A stretch of DNA of 64,000 nucleotides from Xanthomonas dyei (GTDB taxonomy: Bacteria; Pseudomonadota; Gammaproteobacteria; Xanthomonadales; Xanthomonadaceae): the NCBI RefSeq assembly GCF_002939865.1, contig NZ_MDEE01000019.1:1-64000 (forward strand), written 5' to 3'. This document shows, piece by piece, positions 54,226 to 62,846 of the stretch (within the stretch, counting starts at the first letter, position 1; each line of letters starts with the position of its first letter). The translations under genes and the position numbers were made by a program. The notes below the pieces were generated by a model. That model made no database searches. It was given only the letters and a program-made list of their open reading frames with translations, and was not told the origin of the DNA.

Positions 54226-55420
54226 TGGCGCAATGGGAACTCCGGTCGCCCTGCTGGGCCGGCCGGGTGAGGCGCGCGAGCGTCTGCGCGAAGCACTCGG
54301 CCTGGCCGGTGCGCAGGTCGTGCTGGAAGACGAACCGTCGGCGGTAGACGTGCAGATGTTGCGCGACGCCGAGCTGGTGGCGGTGCTGGTCGCGCTGGAA
54401 CCGTCGATCGAAGACGCGCTGGAAGCGTTGGAGCCGGCCTTCAACATGCCTGGCGTGACGGTAATCTTCGACGAAGCCGAACTCACGGTGCGCCGCGAGG
54501 GCTGGGAAGCGCAGCGTTGGGTACGCCATCTGGCCGCCAAGCTGCACGGCCATGCCGATGTGTTGCCGCCGGGCACCGAAAGCGAACCCTCGCTGCAACC
54601 CGAGCCGGGCCTGACGCTCGCACCGCGCCAGCATTCGGACCTGCAACTCGATCAACATCTGGAAGCGGCCGCGCATGCCTTCGAAAGCATGCCGGGCGAT
54701 GCCATGTTTATGCGCGCTGTCGATCACGCGCAGACGCCTGCCGCTGCCGATAAGCCGAGTACGACGCTGGGCGATTCCAGTACCTGGGGTCTGGTCGACG
54801 AGGTTGCCGTGGTGGTGCGCCCGCGTACCGAAGTGGACGTGGCAGCGCTGTCGACCGGCGGTTTGTCGCTGGTGGATCTGGAACACAGCGGCGAGGTGAC
54901 CGGTGCGGTGCTGGTGATGGCCGGCATCGGTGGGCCGGATGCGATCCGCCGGCTGCTGGCGGCGCTGCCGCCTAACTTCCCGCGTGCGGTACTGGTGCGC
55001 ATGACCCTCGATGGCGGCCAGTACGGCAACCTGGTGCGGCAGATGGGGCGCGTGTCTGCGTTGCCGGTCGAACTGGGCGAGCCGGGACAGGTCGTTTCGC
55101 CGGGCAAGGTCTACGTGTTGTCCGATGAAATTGGCGTGCAGCAACACGCAGGTGCGCTGGCCTTCGTGGCGCACAGCGATCCTGCGGCGCTGATCGCGGC
55201 GCTGCCGGCCACCGACAGTGCGGTGCTGATGCTCAGCGGCGCCAACGAGACGCTGGTGGATGCATCGCTGGCACTGGCCGAGCAGGGTGGCTGGTTGGCC
55301 GGTCAGTCTGCCGACGGCTGCTACGACCCGGCCGCTGCGGCGCGCCTGGCCCGACAAGGCATTTTGACCGGCGATCCCGCGCAATTGGCGCAGGCGTTGG
55401 CACAGCGTTGGCCGGCGTAA
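54212..55420 (+). CDS. chpB: ChpB, CheB-like methylesterase with degenerate active site
   Basis: A 402-residue protein in the chpB position. The C-terminal half aligns by eye with the CheB methylesterase fold: MAGIGGPDAIRRLLAALP corresponds to CheB GASTGG..AIR..L..LP, and PGKVYVLSD to PGHAYIAPGD. All three CheB catalytic residues are changed: Ser to Gly238, His to Arg263 (VRMTLDGG against QHMPPGF) and Asp to Glu346 (GANETL against GMGNDG). The N-terminal half is a receiver-like fold without a phosphoacceptor. The GTG at 54212 has GGGGA at good spacing and overlaps chpA by 14 bases; ATG 54233 is an alternative. It probably acts as a structural or binding protein. Confidence 0.8.
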   Translation: MSETNGAMGTPVALLGRPGEARERLREALGLAGAQVVLEDEPSAVDVQMLRDAELVAVLVALEPSIEDALEALEPAFNMPGVTVIFDEAELTVRREGWEAQRWVRHLAAKLHGHADVLPPGTESEPSLQPEPGLTLAPRQHSDLQLDQHLEAAAHAFESMPGDAMFMRAVDHAQTPAAADKPSTTLGDSSTWGLVDEVAVVVRPRTEVDVAALSTGGLSLVDLEHSGEVTGAVLVMAGIGGPDAIRRLLAALPPNFPRAVLVRMTLDGGQYGNLVRQMGRVSALPVELGEPGQVVSPGKVYVLSDEIGVQQHAGALAFVAHSDPAALIAALPATDSAVLMLSGANETLVDASLALAEQGGWLAGQSADGCYDPAAAARLARQGILTGDPAQLAQALAQRWPA

Positions 55421-55454
55421 GCCGGGCGCTCCCTCTCAGATTCGGAATGGTGCG

Positions 55455-55934
55455 ATGAGCTACGCCAACAATGACGAAATCCGCGGCGTCCTGATTCAGG
55501 CCGGCACCGAGCGTGTGCTGCTGCCGAACGCCACGGTGGCCGAGGTGATGTCGCGCGTGGCAGTCGAAGCGCTGCCGGACATGCCGCGCTGGGTGGTTGG
55601 GCGCATCGACTGGTACGGCTGGAAGGTGCCGTTGCTGTCGTTCGCACGCCTCAGCGGCTTGGGCGACGAACCTACGGCCGTCAACAACAAGGTGATCGTG
55701 TTGAAGGCGCTGGGCGGCAATCCCGCACTGCCGTACTTCGCCTTGCTCACTGCCTCGTTCCCGCAACTGATCTCGGTGCCGCGCGACGGCCTGCTGGCCG
55801 ACGCCTCGGAAGACGCGCTGCCGGACGGCGTGCACATGCGCGTGTTGCTCGGTGAGCAGAGCGCGCTGCTGCCGAATCTGGATGCCATCGAGTCGCAGGT
55901 AGCGCAGGCGCTTGCCTCCGCTGCTGCCGCCTAG
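55455..55934 (+). CDS. chpC: ChpC, CheW-like adaptor
   Basis: A 159-residue CheW-domain protein, last gene of the operon. Segments LPNATVAEVMSRV, DMPRWVVGRIDWYGWKVPLLSF and NNKVIVLKAL fit the ChpC family, which gives the Chp array a second adaptor beside PilI. The ATG is 34 bases after chpB. Confidence 0.88.
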   Translation: MSYANNDEIRGVLIQAGTERVLLPNATVAEVMSRVAVEALPDMPRWVVGRIDWYGWKVPLLSFARLSGLGDEPTAVNNKVIVLKALGGNPALPYFALLTASFPQLISVPRDGLLADASEDALPDGVHMRVLLGEQSALLPNLDAIESQVAQALASAAAA

Positions 55935-56231
55935 CGCAGCCGGCACAGCGACACCGCAGCCGTCGGACCGGCGTGTGCGGTGCTCTCCTTCGGCAGGGCG
56001 TGCGCGCAGAGTGCAGTCCCCGTGTGATCTCCAGATCCAAGCGGGACATGCACGCAGCGTGTGGATCGCCGCGCTTGAAACGACTGGAATCCAGGCGATG
56101 CGTCTGCGGTCACGCGCATGCGTGAGCGCGGCGGGTGGACGGTTCGGCGTCAGCGTTGTGGCTTTCGCATCGCGCTGCGCAGCTGGCGCTGATCGATACG
56201 ATGCGCGATATCGCGATTGTAGAGTGACGTC
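55935..56231. other. intergenic after chpC, no gene seen
   Basis: No convincing terminator hairpin or coding frame was found. The promoter of the acetyltransferase gene probably lies here. Confidence 0.4.
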
Positions 56232-56804
56232 ATGAGCCTGCCCGCCTTTAAGCCCGTGTGCCATGCGGACGCTGTGGTGTTGTCCGATCTGGCCAACGCC
56301 GACCCCGCCGCAGTGGCCGCCTATCACACGCGCAACCGCGGCCATCTGATCGAGGCGATGCCGCTGCGGCCGCCTGCGTTCTACACCGTCGAAGGCTGGC
56401 GCCGGTTGTGCATCGCCTACCGCGCGTCGGTGCCCGGTGAGCGCGAACTGCAACTGGTGCTGTGTGCCGGGCAAGACGTGATCGGCACGGTGGGCTTCAC
56501 CCAGATTCAGCGCGGCGCGTTTCAGGGCTGTCATCTCGGCTACGGGCTGGATGCGTCCCATCAGGGGCGCGGGTTGATGCAGTGGGCCGCCACGCAGGGC
56601 ATCGCGTTCGTGTTCGGGCCGCTCGGGTTGCATCGGGTCATGGCGCAATACGTGCCGGAGAATGTGCGCAGCGCGCAGGTGCTGGCGCGGCTGGGCTTCC
56701 AGATCGAGGGCCGCGCGCGACGCTATCTGCAGTTGAACGGCGTCTGGCGCGATCATGTGCTGACCAGCCTGTTGCGCGAGGATACGGAGTTTGGCGCGGA
56801 GTGA
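56232..56804 (+). CDS. GNAT acetyltransferase, RimJ/RimL type
   Basis: A 190-residue acetyl-CoA-dependent N-acetyltransferase. The acetyl-CoA loop is in LDASHQGRGLMQWAA (Q-G-R-G-L) and the family helix-strand follows as ENVRSAQVLARLGFQIEGRAR, the pattern of ribosomal-protein alanine acetyltransferases. The substrate may be a ribosomal protein N terminus (RimJ-like) or a small molecule. It stands alone between the chp operon and a converging operon. Confidence 0.85.
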   Translation: MSLPAFKPVCHADAVVLSDLANADPAAVAAYHTRNRGHLIEAMPLRPPAFYTVEGWRRLCIAYRASVPGERELQLVLCAGQDVIGTVGFTQIQRGAFQGCHLGYGLDASHQGRGLMQWAATQGIAFVFGPLGLHRVMAQYVPENVRSAQVLARLGFQIEGRARRYLQLNGVWRDHVLTSLLREDTEFGAE

Positions 56805-56849
56805 GGCGCGCCGCGTTCTGCTGGCGATAGCGGATGCTGGCGATAGTGC

Positions 56850-56962
56850 GGCATCGACCGGCGCGACCGGTGGTCGTAGTCGACATGGACCACCTTGACA
56901 CTCCGATTCCTGTGCGCCGTCCATAGCCGCCTGACGTCTGTTCGCTACGTTTTGTTGGCTGC
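56850..56962 (+). mobile_element. MITE-like repeat copy 4, right part
   Basis: ACACTCCGATTCCTG, then GCGCCGTCCATAGCCGCCTG and CGCTACGTTTTGTTGGC, follow the right half of copy 1 closely. The left terminal repeat is not recognisable. It overlaps the stop of the anti-sigma-like gene at its right end. Confidence 0.5.
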
Positions 56963-56964
56963 AC

Positions 56965-58740
56965 TCACTTCGGTTGCGTTGGGCTCACCGTTTCGACGCG
57001 CACGCGGTCGGTTGGCAGGCGTGGGTCGCGGGCGATGTCCAGCTGCGCCGGTACATTGCGCTGGCTGTATGCCTTGCGCAGTCGATCTAGCCATTGCCGA
57101 AACGCGCCCGCCTCGGGATCTGCCACCCAGATGCGCAACTGCACCGGCCCCTGTTGTCCAGCAGGCAGAGCGTGGTCGAGCCACGCATCCGGTGAGGTCG
57201 TCAACGCAAGCAAGTGCACCGGCGTGGAGGATCTTGCGGCATCGTCTGCGGCGCTGGCTTGCGGAGCAGCCACTGTCGATACCGGCCCGGGAGCCTGCGC
57301 TGCGGTGTGTTGTTGCACGCGTTGTTGCGTGGCAGCGTCTTTCTGCAATGGTGCGCGTTTGATCGAGGCGCGCGACAGTTGCGCATCCTGAGGCGCCCGG
57401 GAGACCACTGCAGCGGCTGGCGTGGAGTGCGCAGGGTTCCCCGTGTCCAATTGCCCGAATGGCTGCATGTCGTTTGCCGGTGTCGCAGCGGCAAACGCAG
57501 GCGCAGCTGCCGGCTTCGGTTTGCTGCGTACGCTTGCCTGCGCGGCAATGGCGGTATCCGGCACAGTGGCGTTGCGATTTGCGGACGAAGACGGCATCTC
57601 GGCGACTGATGCGCTGACGGACGGCGCAACCGGTGCAGGTAGCGCCGGCAGCGCGAGGTCGGCGGCAGGTGCTGCTGCGATTGGCGCGGGTTCGGAAGGT
57701 GCTGCGGGCGGCGCCGGGGGAGCCGGAACGACAACCAACGACTCCACAGGTTGCGCGGGCGCGGGCATCGACGGTGGCGCAAACACTGGCGGCGGCGGGG
57801 CAGAAGCGGGTTGACGCATGCGTTCTTCGACCGTGCCATCAGAATCTGTTGACGTTGACGTTGACGTTGACGTTGACGTTGATGCGGGCGCGGGCGCGGG
57901 CGCGGGCTGCGGGATCTGAGGCAGCGGTGTCTGATTGTCCGGGGCCGATCTTGTTAGCTTTTCTGCGTCCGCCTGGGCTCGATCGGCTGGCACAGCCGCA
58001 GCCGGCGCAGCCTGCATCGATGTCGTCGGCGGCTCGGTCGCCTGCCATTGCAGGCCGACGCCGACCGCCAGGGTGACCGAGGCCGCCAGTGCCAATGCCG
58101 GCATCCAGCGCTGGCGACGTGCGCGACGCGCGACAGGGGGATGCGCACGCGTTGCATCGTTTGCTTGCGCTGCATCGCCGGTCTGCGCGGTGATCGGTGG
58201 CGTCGCTGCTACCAGCACCGGAGCCGGCGACGTATCACCTGGTGCAACGCTGGAGGACGAGCGACTCGCCGTCGGCGTCGCCTCCACTGGCGCAGTGCCA
58301 TCACCCACAGGCGCTCCGGCGCCATCGTTCTCCCGCAACGCAGGCGCGCCTGTGCTCGGGACCGGCAGCTCCTGCTGCAACCAGGCACGCGTGCTGTCGT
58401 GTATCGGCGCACCCAGTGCCTGCGCCGCGTCGTCGCCGTCTGCCAGTCGTGCGTGGATGGCGGCGCGCTGTGCGGCCTGCGCTTGCTCCGCCTGCGCGGC
58501 AGCGGCAGCGAAGATGGCGCCCATCGTTGCTGGTGGTTCGAACTGTAAGATGTCTGCTGCGTCTGCCGATGTTGTCTGCGCCGATCCAGGCGCAGCGCTA
58601 TTGCGTGTGCTGTCGGCCTGCGCAGCGGCCTGCGCAAACCACGCTTGCATGCGGTCGGGCGACGCGTAGGCCGGCAATGCACGTAGCAACGCGGCTAGGC
58701 CATCTTCGCCAGCAATAAAGCGCTCGAATAGTGTGCTCAC
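56965..58740 (-). CDS. probable transmembrane anti-sigma factor with long Pro/Ala-rich periplasmic part
   Basis: A 591-residue protein. The N-terminal helical domain (about 1-125) lies in the cytoplasm, one TM helix follows at about 213-231 (MPALALAASVTLAVGVGLQW), then a periplasmic stretch very rich in Pro, Ala, Ser and Thr, and a compact C-terminal domain (about 495-591, LLALTTSPDAWLDHALP). The GTG start overlaps the stop of the ECF sigma gene (GTGA), the usual arrangement for a cognate anti-sigma factor. No zinc-binding HxxxCxxC motif was seen, so the assignment rests on position and topology. A (Thr-Ser)n and (Pro-Ala)n microsatellite lies in the linker. Confidence 0.65.
   Translation of the reverse strand: MSTLFERFIAGEDGLAALLRALPAYASPDRMQAWFAQAAAQADSTRNSAAPGSAQTTSADAADILQFEPPATMGAIFAAAAAQAEQAQAAQRAAIHARLADGDDAAQALGAPIHDSTRAWLQQELPVPSTGAPALRENDGAGAPVGDGTAPVEATPTASRSSSSVAPGDTSPAPVLVAATPPITAQTGDAAQANDATRAHPPVARRARRQRWMPALALAASVTLAVGVGLQWQATEPPTTSMQAAPAAAVPADRAQADAEKLTRSAPDNQTPLPQIPQPAPAPAPASTSTSTSTSTSTDSDGTVEERMRQPASAPPPPVFAPPSMPAPAQPVESLVVVPAPPAPPAAPSEPAPIAAAPAADLALPALPAPVAPSVSASVAEMPSSSANRNATVPDTAIAAQASVRSKPKPAAAPAFAAATPANDMQPFGQLDTGNPAHSTPAAAVVSRAPQDAQLSRASIKRAPLQKDAATQQRVQQHTAAQAPGPVSTVAAPQASAADDAARSSTPVHLLALTTSPDAWLDHALPAGQQGPVQLRIWVADPEAGAFRQWLDRLRKAYSQRNVPAQLDIARDPRLPTDRVRVETVSPTQPK
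57848..57907 (+). repeat. in-frame hexanucleotide microsatellites
   Basis: Five perfect GTTGAC units plus GTTGAT (57848-57883) are followed directly by four GCGGGC units (57884-57907). On the coding (minus) strand they encode alternating Pro-Ala and then Thr-Ser dipeptides in the periplasmic linker. Unit length 6 keeps the frame, so copy-number change would alter linker length only. Confidence 0.9.
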
Positions 58741-59309
58741 TGCGCGGCGTCCAGGCTCAGGCGCAACTTGGCAAATGCATAACGCAGCCGGCTTTTGACG
58801 GTCTCGAAACCCTCGCCGATCACCTGTGCGATGTCTTCGATGGCCAAACCTGAGAAGAACCGCAGCACTACCACTTCGCGTTGCGCATCGGGCAAGGCCA
58901 TCACCGCGCTGCGCACCCGATGTTGCTGCTGGCCCAGCATTGCCAGCTGCTCGGTGGACAGGTCGTCGTCGGGCAGGTGCAGGTGGGTGTCGTCCAATGG
59001 CACCGAGGTGGCGACGTAAGCGCTACGGCGGGTGTCGATCCACGCATTGCGCGCGATCTGGAATAGAAAACTGCTGAAGGCGGCTTGCTCGGGGCGGTAG
59101 TCGCTGCAGCGGGTCATCAGCTTGAGCCAGGTCTTCTGTGCCAGGTCTTCGGCCTCGCTGACATTGCCCTCGCACTGCCATGCCAGAAAATTGAACAAGG
59201 CGCGGTTATGCCGCTTGAACAGCTCGGTGGCCGGCTGTTCGACAAAGCCATTGGCGACGAGGAGCATGAGCTCCTCGTCGGGGAGATGCGCAAGATCGGC
59301 AGGATGCAT
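58737..59309 (-). CDS. ECF-type RNA polymerase sigma factor
   Basis: A 190-residue group 4 sigma factor. Region 2 is visible in FKRHNRALFNFLAWQ, EAEDLAQKTWLKLM and FLFQIARNAWIDTRR. Region 4 (helix-turn-helix) is in ALPDAQREVVVLRFFSG, then IAQVIGEGFETVKSRLRYA. The start at 59309 is chosen because the first 55 residues of the open frame are antisense-like. It is 29 bases after the vWA gene stop and overlaps the following anti-sigma-like gene. It probably responds to an envelope signal. I could not identify its target promoter. Confidence 0.9.
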   Translation of the reverse strand: MHPADLAHLPDEELMLLVANGFVEQPATELFKRHNRALFNFLAWQCEGNVSEAEDLAQKTWLKLMTRCSDYRPEQAAFSSFLFQIARNAWIDTRRSAYVATSVPLDDTHLHLPDDDLSTEQLAMLGQQQHRVRSAVMALPDAQREVVVLRFFSGLAIEDIAQVIGEGFETVKSRLRYAFAKLRLSLDAAQ

Positions 59310-59338
59310 GCGCGCAGTATAGGCAACCGCTGCGCGCA

Positions 59339-61147
59339 TCAGTCGGTGGTGGCCACCGGCCGGCTGCTCAGCGCTTCGGCCTGCTGCACCATGCGCAGGA
59401 AGTCGGCGCGGTAGCCGAAGCGGTCCTTGCCGATGCTGCCTGCTGCCAAGGCGCGCAGCTGCGGATAATCCCAACCGTGCAATTGGTTGCCGCCGCGCAG
59501 ACGTTGGCCGAAACCAGCGACCGCTGCCGCAAACCGGAACGCGTCGCTCGAGGCGTTCAGTGCAACCTGCTGGTCGCTGCGGATGACGGTGTCCAGCAGG
59601 CGGCTGCGCTGCGCGTCCGGCAATTTGTAGCGCAGCTTGAGATGGGCAAGCTCGTTGCCGTTGTCTGCGGCCGGGCGTTTGGCTTTAGTGGCATAACGTA
59701 GCGGGTCGACCGAGGCTTCACCGCGTGCGGGGGTGATTTCATACAGCGCGGTGACGCTGTGGCCTGCGCCGATGTCGCCAGCGTCGACCTGGTCGTTGTT
59801 GAAATCTTCGCGGCGCAGTGCGCGGTTTTCATAGCCGATCAGGCGGTATTCCTGCACGGTGGCCGGATTGAACTCGACCTGGATCTTGACGTCGCGCGCG
59901 ATGGTTTCCAGCGTGGCGCCCAGCTCGTGAGTCAACACCTTGCGCGCTTCCAGCGGCGAATCGATGTAGGCGTAGGCACCGTCGCCGGCGTCGGCCAATT
60001 GCTCCATCAAGGTGTCGTTGTAGTTGCCGGTGCCAAAGCCGAGCGTGGACAACGCCACACCGGAACGGCGCTTTTCGGCGACCATGCCCTTGAGCGTATC
60101 GAAGTCGGTGACGCCCACATTGAAGTCGCCATCGGTGGCCAGCAGGATGCGGTTGATGCCGCCACGCAGATAGCTCTGCTGCGCGGCCTTGTACGCCAGC
60201 TCGATGCCGCTGGCGCCGGCCGTGCCGCCGCCCGATTGCAGGCTGTCGATGGCTTCGACGATGCGCGCTTGCTGATTGCCGGATGTCGGCGGCAACACCA
60301 CGGCGGTGTTGCCGGCGTAGGTCACCAAGGTGATGCGGTCCTGCGCGCGCAGCTGCCGTGTCAGCAGCTTGAGCGAGGACTGCAACAGCGGCAGCTTGTC
60401 GGGTGCGTCCATCGAGCCGGAGACATCGACCAGGAACACCAGGTTGGCTGCCGGCATGGCAGACGCTGCGACATCGCGCCCGGTAATGCCGATGCGCAAC
60501 AGCACGCTGCTCTTGTTCCAGGGTGTGGGCGCCAGTTCGGTACGCACGGCAAACGGTTGGCTGTCGCGGGGTGTGGGGTCGTCGTAACGGAAGTAGTTGA
60601 TCATCTCTTCCACGCGCACTGCATCGACCGGCGGCAGGCTGCCACTGGTGAGATAGCGCCGCACATTGCTGTAGCTGCCGGTGTCGACATCGATGCTGAA
60701 GGTAGACACCGGATTGTCTGCGGCCTGCACGACCGGGTTGTCGTTGAGGGTCTGGTAGGTTTCGCGATTCTCGGCCGGTGTCATCGACGCAATCGGCGCT
60801 ACGGGCATGGACCGATCGGGCAGCGCGCGCTTGGCCATCAGCGTGGCCGCAGGTGCTTGCCGCGCAAGTGCGCCATTGGCACTCTGCGGCGCCGCGGGTG
60901 CTGGCGGGCTGGGCGCATAGACCATGTCAGCCGGGCTTGGTTGTATCGGTGCAGGATCCGCGAGCACGGGTGGGCGCGCGGGTTGGGGTTCGGCTGCGGG
61001 CGTATACGCGATCTCGGCGGTGTCCGGTGGCGATGTCATTGGGTCGGGAAAGGGCGATGCCGGCGGGTCGCCAACGACGGGTGCGATGGGTTCGTGCGAG
61101 CAGGCGCTCAGCAGCAGGGCGAGCGCGAGAAGGCTGTGACGTGGCAT
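59339..61147 (-). CDS. von Willebrand factor A domain lipoprotein (YfbK-like)
   Basis: A 602-residue lipoprotein with signal MPRHSLLALALLLSAC, lipidated Cys16. A Pro/Ala-rich spacer (about 20-95) follows, then an N-terminal vWF-associated domain (STFSIDVDTGSYSNVRRYL) and a vWA domain with an intact MIDAS motif DVSGSMD at about 240 (later ligands TSG and ATDGDF). The C-terminal DUF3520-type domain contains LKLRYKLPD. The MIDAS site should bind a divalent metal and a partner protein in the periplasm. First gene of the operon with the ECF sigma factor and its probable anti-sigma factor, so it may act in sensing. AAAGGA precedes the ATG. Confidence 0.88.
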   Translation of the reverse strand: MPRHSLLALALLLSACSHEPIAPVVGDPPASPFPDPMTSPPDTAEIAYTPAAEPQPARPPVLADPAPIQPSPADMVYAPSPPAPAAPQSANGALARQAPAATLMAKRALPDRSMPVAPIASMTPAENRETYQTLNDNPVVQAADNPVSTFSIDVDTGSYSNVRRYLTSGSLPPVDAVRVEEMINYFRYDDPTPRDSQPFAVRTELAPTPWNKSSVLLRIGITGRDVAASAMPAANLVFLVDVSGSMDAPDKLPLLQSSLKLLTRQLRAQDRITLVTYAGNTAVVLPPTSGNQQARIVEAIDSLQSGGGTAGASGIELAYKAAQQSYLRGGINRILLATDGDFNVGVTDFDTLKGMVAEKRRSGVALSTLGFGTGNYNDTLMEQLADAGDGAYAYIDSPLEARKVLTHELGATLETIARDVKIQVEFNPATVQEYRLIGYENRALRREDFNNDQVDAGDIGAGHSVTALYEITPARGEASVDPLRYATKAKRPAADNGNELAHLKLRYKLPDAQRSRLLDTVIRSDQQVALNASSDAFRFAAAVAGFGQRLRGGNQLHGWDYPQLRALAAGSIGKDRFGYRADFLRMVQQAEALSSRPVATTD

Positions 61148-61502
61148 GGGAATCCTTTGCGTGGCGATGACGAAGTGGGTAACAACCAGACGGCCCGAGG
61201 TCGCCGTGCACTGCGCCTCTGTAGGTAAAACGGGCCAGCGCGGGAAATGGGGTTAACTGGAGAAAGATTTTTTCGCGGTGGGTTTGCAGTTGGGTTCGGC
61301 GGTGGTTGGTGCTGCTGCGTGGTGGCTGCCGCCTGCGGGCATCTCGTCCGCTCACCGCAATCGGCTTGCCGTGGGCAAGCAGAACGCCTTTGCAGGACTG
61401 CCGGGAGGTGTGCAGGACTTCCTCAGGCCCGCTGCTCTGTCTGATGGACGTTGGCGTGGGCATCGGCCAGAACGCTCAGCAACTGCAGCGATACCAGCCA
61501 GA
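61148..61502. other. intergenic, no gene seen
   Basis: This should hold the promoter of the vWA-sigma operon on the minus strand. No coding frame with a start signal was found. Confidence 0.4.
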
Positions 61503-61640
61503 GAGGGAGTGGCTAACACAACCACTTCGCTCATCACCAGGCGGGCACGACCGGTGCCCGGTGCGGCATGCCACTCGTCCACTCCGGCTCGGAGCGCGCC
61601 ATCCACGCCTACCTGACGACCACTCGCTGCTTTTGGCCAG
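61503..61640 (+). mobile_element. MITE-like repeat copy 5
   Basis: Runs from AGTGGCTAACACAACCAC through CACCAGGCGGGCACGACCGG, CACTCCGGCTCGGAGCGCGC and CCTACCTGACGACCACTCGC to TGCTTTTGGCCAG, collinear with copy 1 over its whole length. The terminal repeats are eroded (ACACAAC and CTTTTGG in place of ACAAAACG and CGTTTTGT). Confidence 0.6.
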
Positions 61641-61781
61641 CCGCGCCAAGCCAGTCGCGGTTGTGCGCGGATCCGCACCGGGTGCGCACGGCAATGCGGT
61701 TTATCCGCGGCCAGCGCTGTCGCATGATGGGAGGCTGCGGCGCGGTGCGCGGCATCTGTTTCCGTCATGGAGTTCGCCTGG

Positions 61782-62846
61782 ATGATTCAACGTCGTCATT
61801 TCCTCAAGAGCGCCACTTTGGGCGCCATTGCTTCCGGCCTGGCCGGGTGGGGCGCGCGTGCGCAGGCCGCAGCGAAATCCACCGCAGCGGGGCGCCCTGC
61901 GGTTTTGTCGGCGGGCGCGCCACGGGTGATCTCGACCTGGGATTTCGGCGTGGCCGCCAATCAGGCCGCGTGGCAAATCCTGAGTGCCGGCGGTATCGCG
62001 CTGGATGCGGTGGAAGCGGGCGTGCGCGTGCCCGAAGCGGACCCGGCCAATCCCACCGTCGGCCTGGGCGGGTATCCGGATCGCGATGGTCGGGTAACGC
62101 TGGATGCCTGCATCATGGATCACCTGGGCAATTGCGGCGCAGTGGCATCGCTGGAAGATGTGGTGCATGCCATTTCGGTGGCGCGCGCGGTGATGGAAAA
62201 GACCCCGCACGTGATGCTGGTCGGTGATGGCGCGCGGCAGTTCGCGCTTGAGCAGGGTTTTCCGAAGACCAAGCTGCTGACGCCAAGTTCGGAAGCAGCG
62301 TGGAAGCAGTGGCTGAAGACATCCAAGTATTCGCCCGAGGCCAATGTGGAAAACCGCGCGTGGCGCGACGCCAAATTGCCCGGCGGTAAAGACAATCACG
62401 ACACCATCGGCATGTTGGCACTGGATGCGCACGGCAATCTGTCCGGTGCCTGCACCACCAGCGGCATGGCGTGGAAGATGCACGGCCGGGTTGGCGATAG
62501 CCCGATCATCGGTGCCGGCTTGTACGTGGATAACGAGGTGGGCGGCGCGACCTCCACCGGCGTGGGCGAAGAAGTGATTCGCAATGTCGGCAGTTTTGCG
62601 GTGGTGGAAATGATGCGCCAGGGCAAGTCGCCGGCCGACGCCTGTCGCGAGGTGGTGATGCGGTTGATCCGCCGCAAGCCGGAACTGACGCGCACGTTGC
62701 AGGTCGGGTTCTTGGCGATGAACAAACGTGGCGAAGTGGGCGCGTTTGCGATCCAGAAAGGCTTTAGTTACGCGGTGTGCGATGCAACCCGGCAGGACCT
62801 GCTGGTGCCCGGCGAAAGTCACTACAGCCAGGAGCCTGCTGCGTGA
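61782..62846 (+). CDS. Tat-exported glycosylasparaginase
   Basis: A 354-residue Ntn-hydrolase, N4-(beta-N-acetylglucosaminyl)-L-asparaginase, which splits the GlcNAc-Asn bond left after deglycosylation of N-glycoproteins. The N terminus MIQRRHFLKSATLGAIASGL is a Tat signal (RRHFLK), so it is exported folded. The autocleavage site is NHDTIGML with Thr208 as the new N-terminal nucleophile, and the downstream GGATSTGVGEE segment is conserved. The length matches the family. A start five codons earlier (61767) is possible. Its stop overlaps the GTG of cutC, so both genes are coupled. Plant N-glycoproteins are a likely substrate source. Confidence 0.9.
   Translation: MIQRRHFLKSATLGAIASGLAGWGARAQAAAKSTAAGRPAVLSAGAPRVISTWDFGVAANQAAWQILSAGGIALDAVEAGVRVPEADPANPTVGLGGYPDRDGRVTLDACIMDHLGNCGAVASLEDVVHAISVARAVMEKTPHVMLVGDGARQFALEQGFPKTKLLTPSSEAAWKQWLKTSKYSPEANVENRAWRDAKLPGGKDNHDTIGMLALDAHGNLSGACTTSGMAWKMHGRVGDSPIIGAGLYVDNEVGGATSTGVGEEVIRNVGSFAVVEMMRQGKSPADACREVVMRLIRRKPELTRTLQVGFLAMNKRGEVGAFAIQKGFSYAVCDATRQDLLVPGESHYSQEPAA

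Noticed and set aside
50335..54576. A 1413-residue open frame antisense to chpA
   Set aside because: It lies wholly inside chpA. Its composition (Arg, His, Gln, Val runs) is the mirror of a high-GC gene, and it has no domains or start signal.
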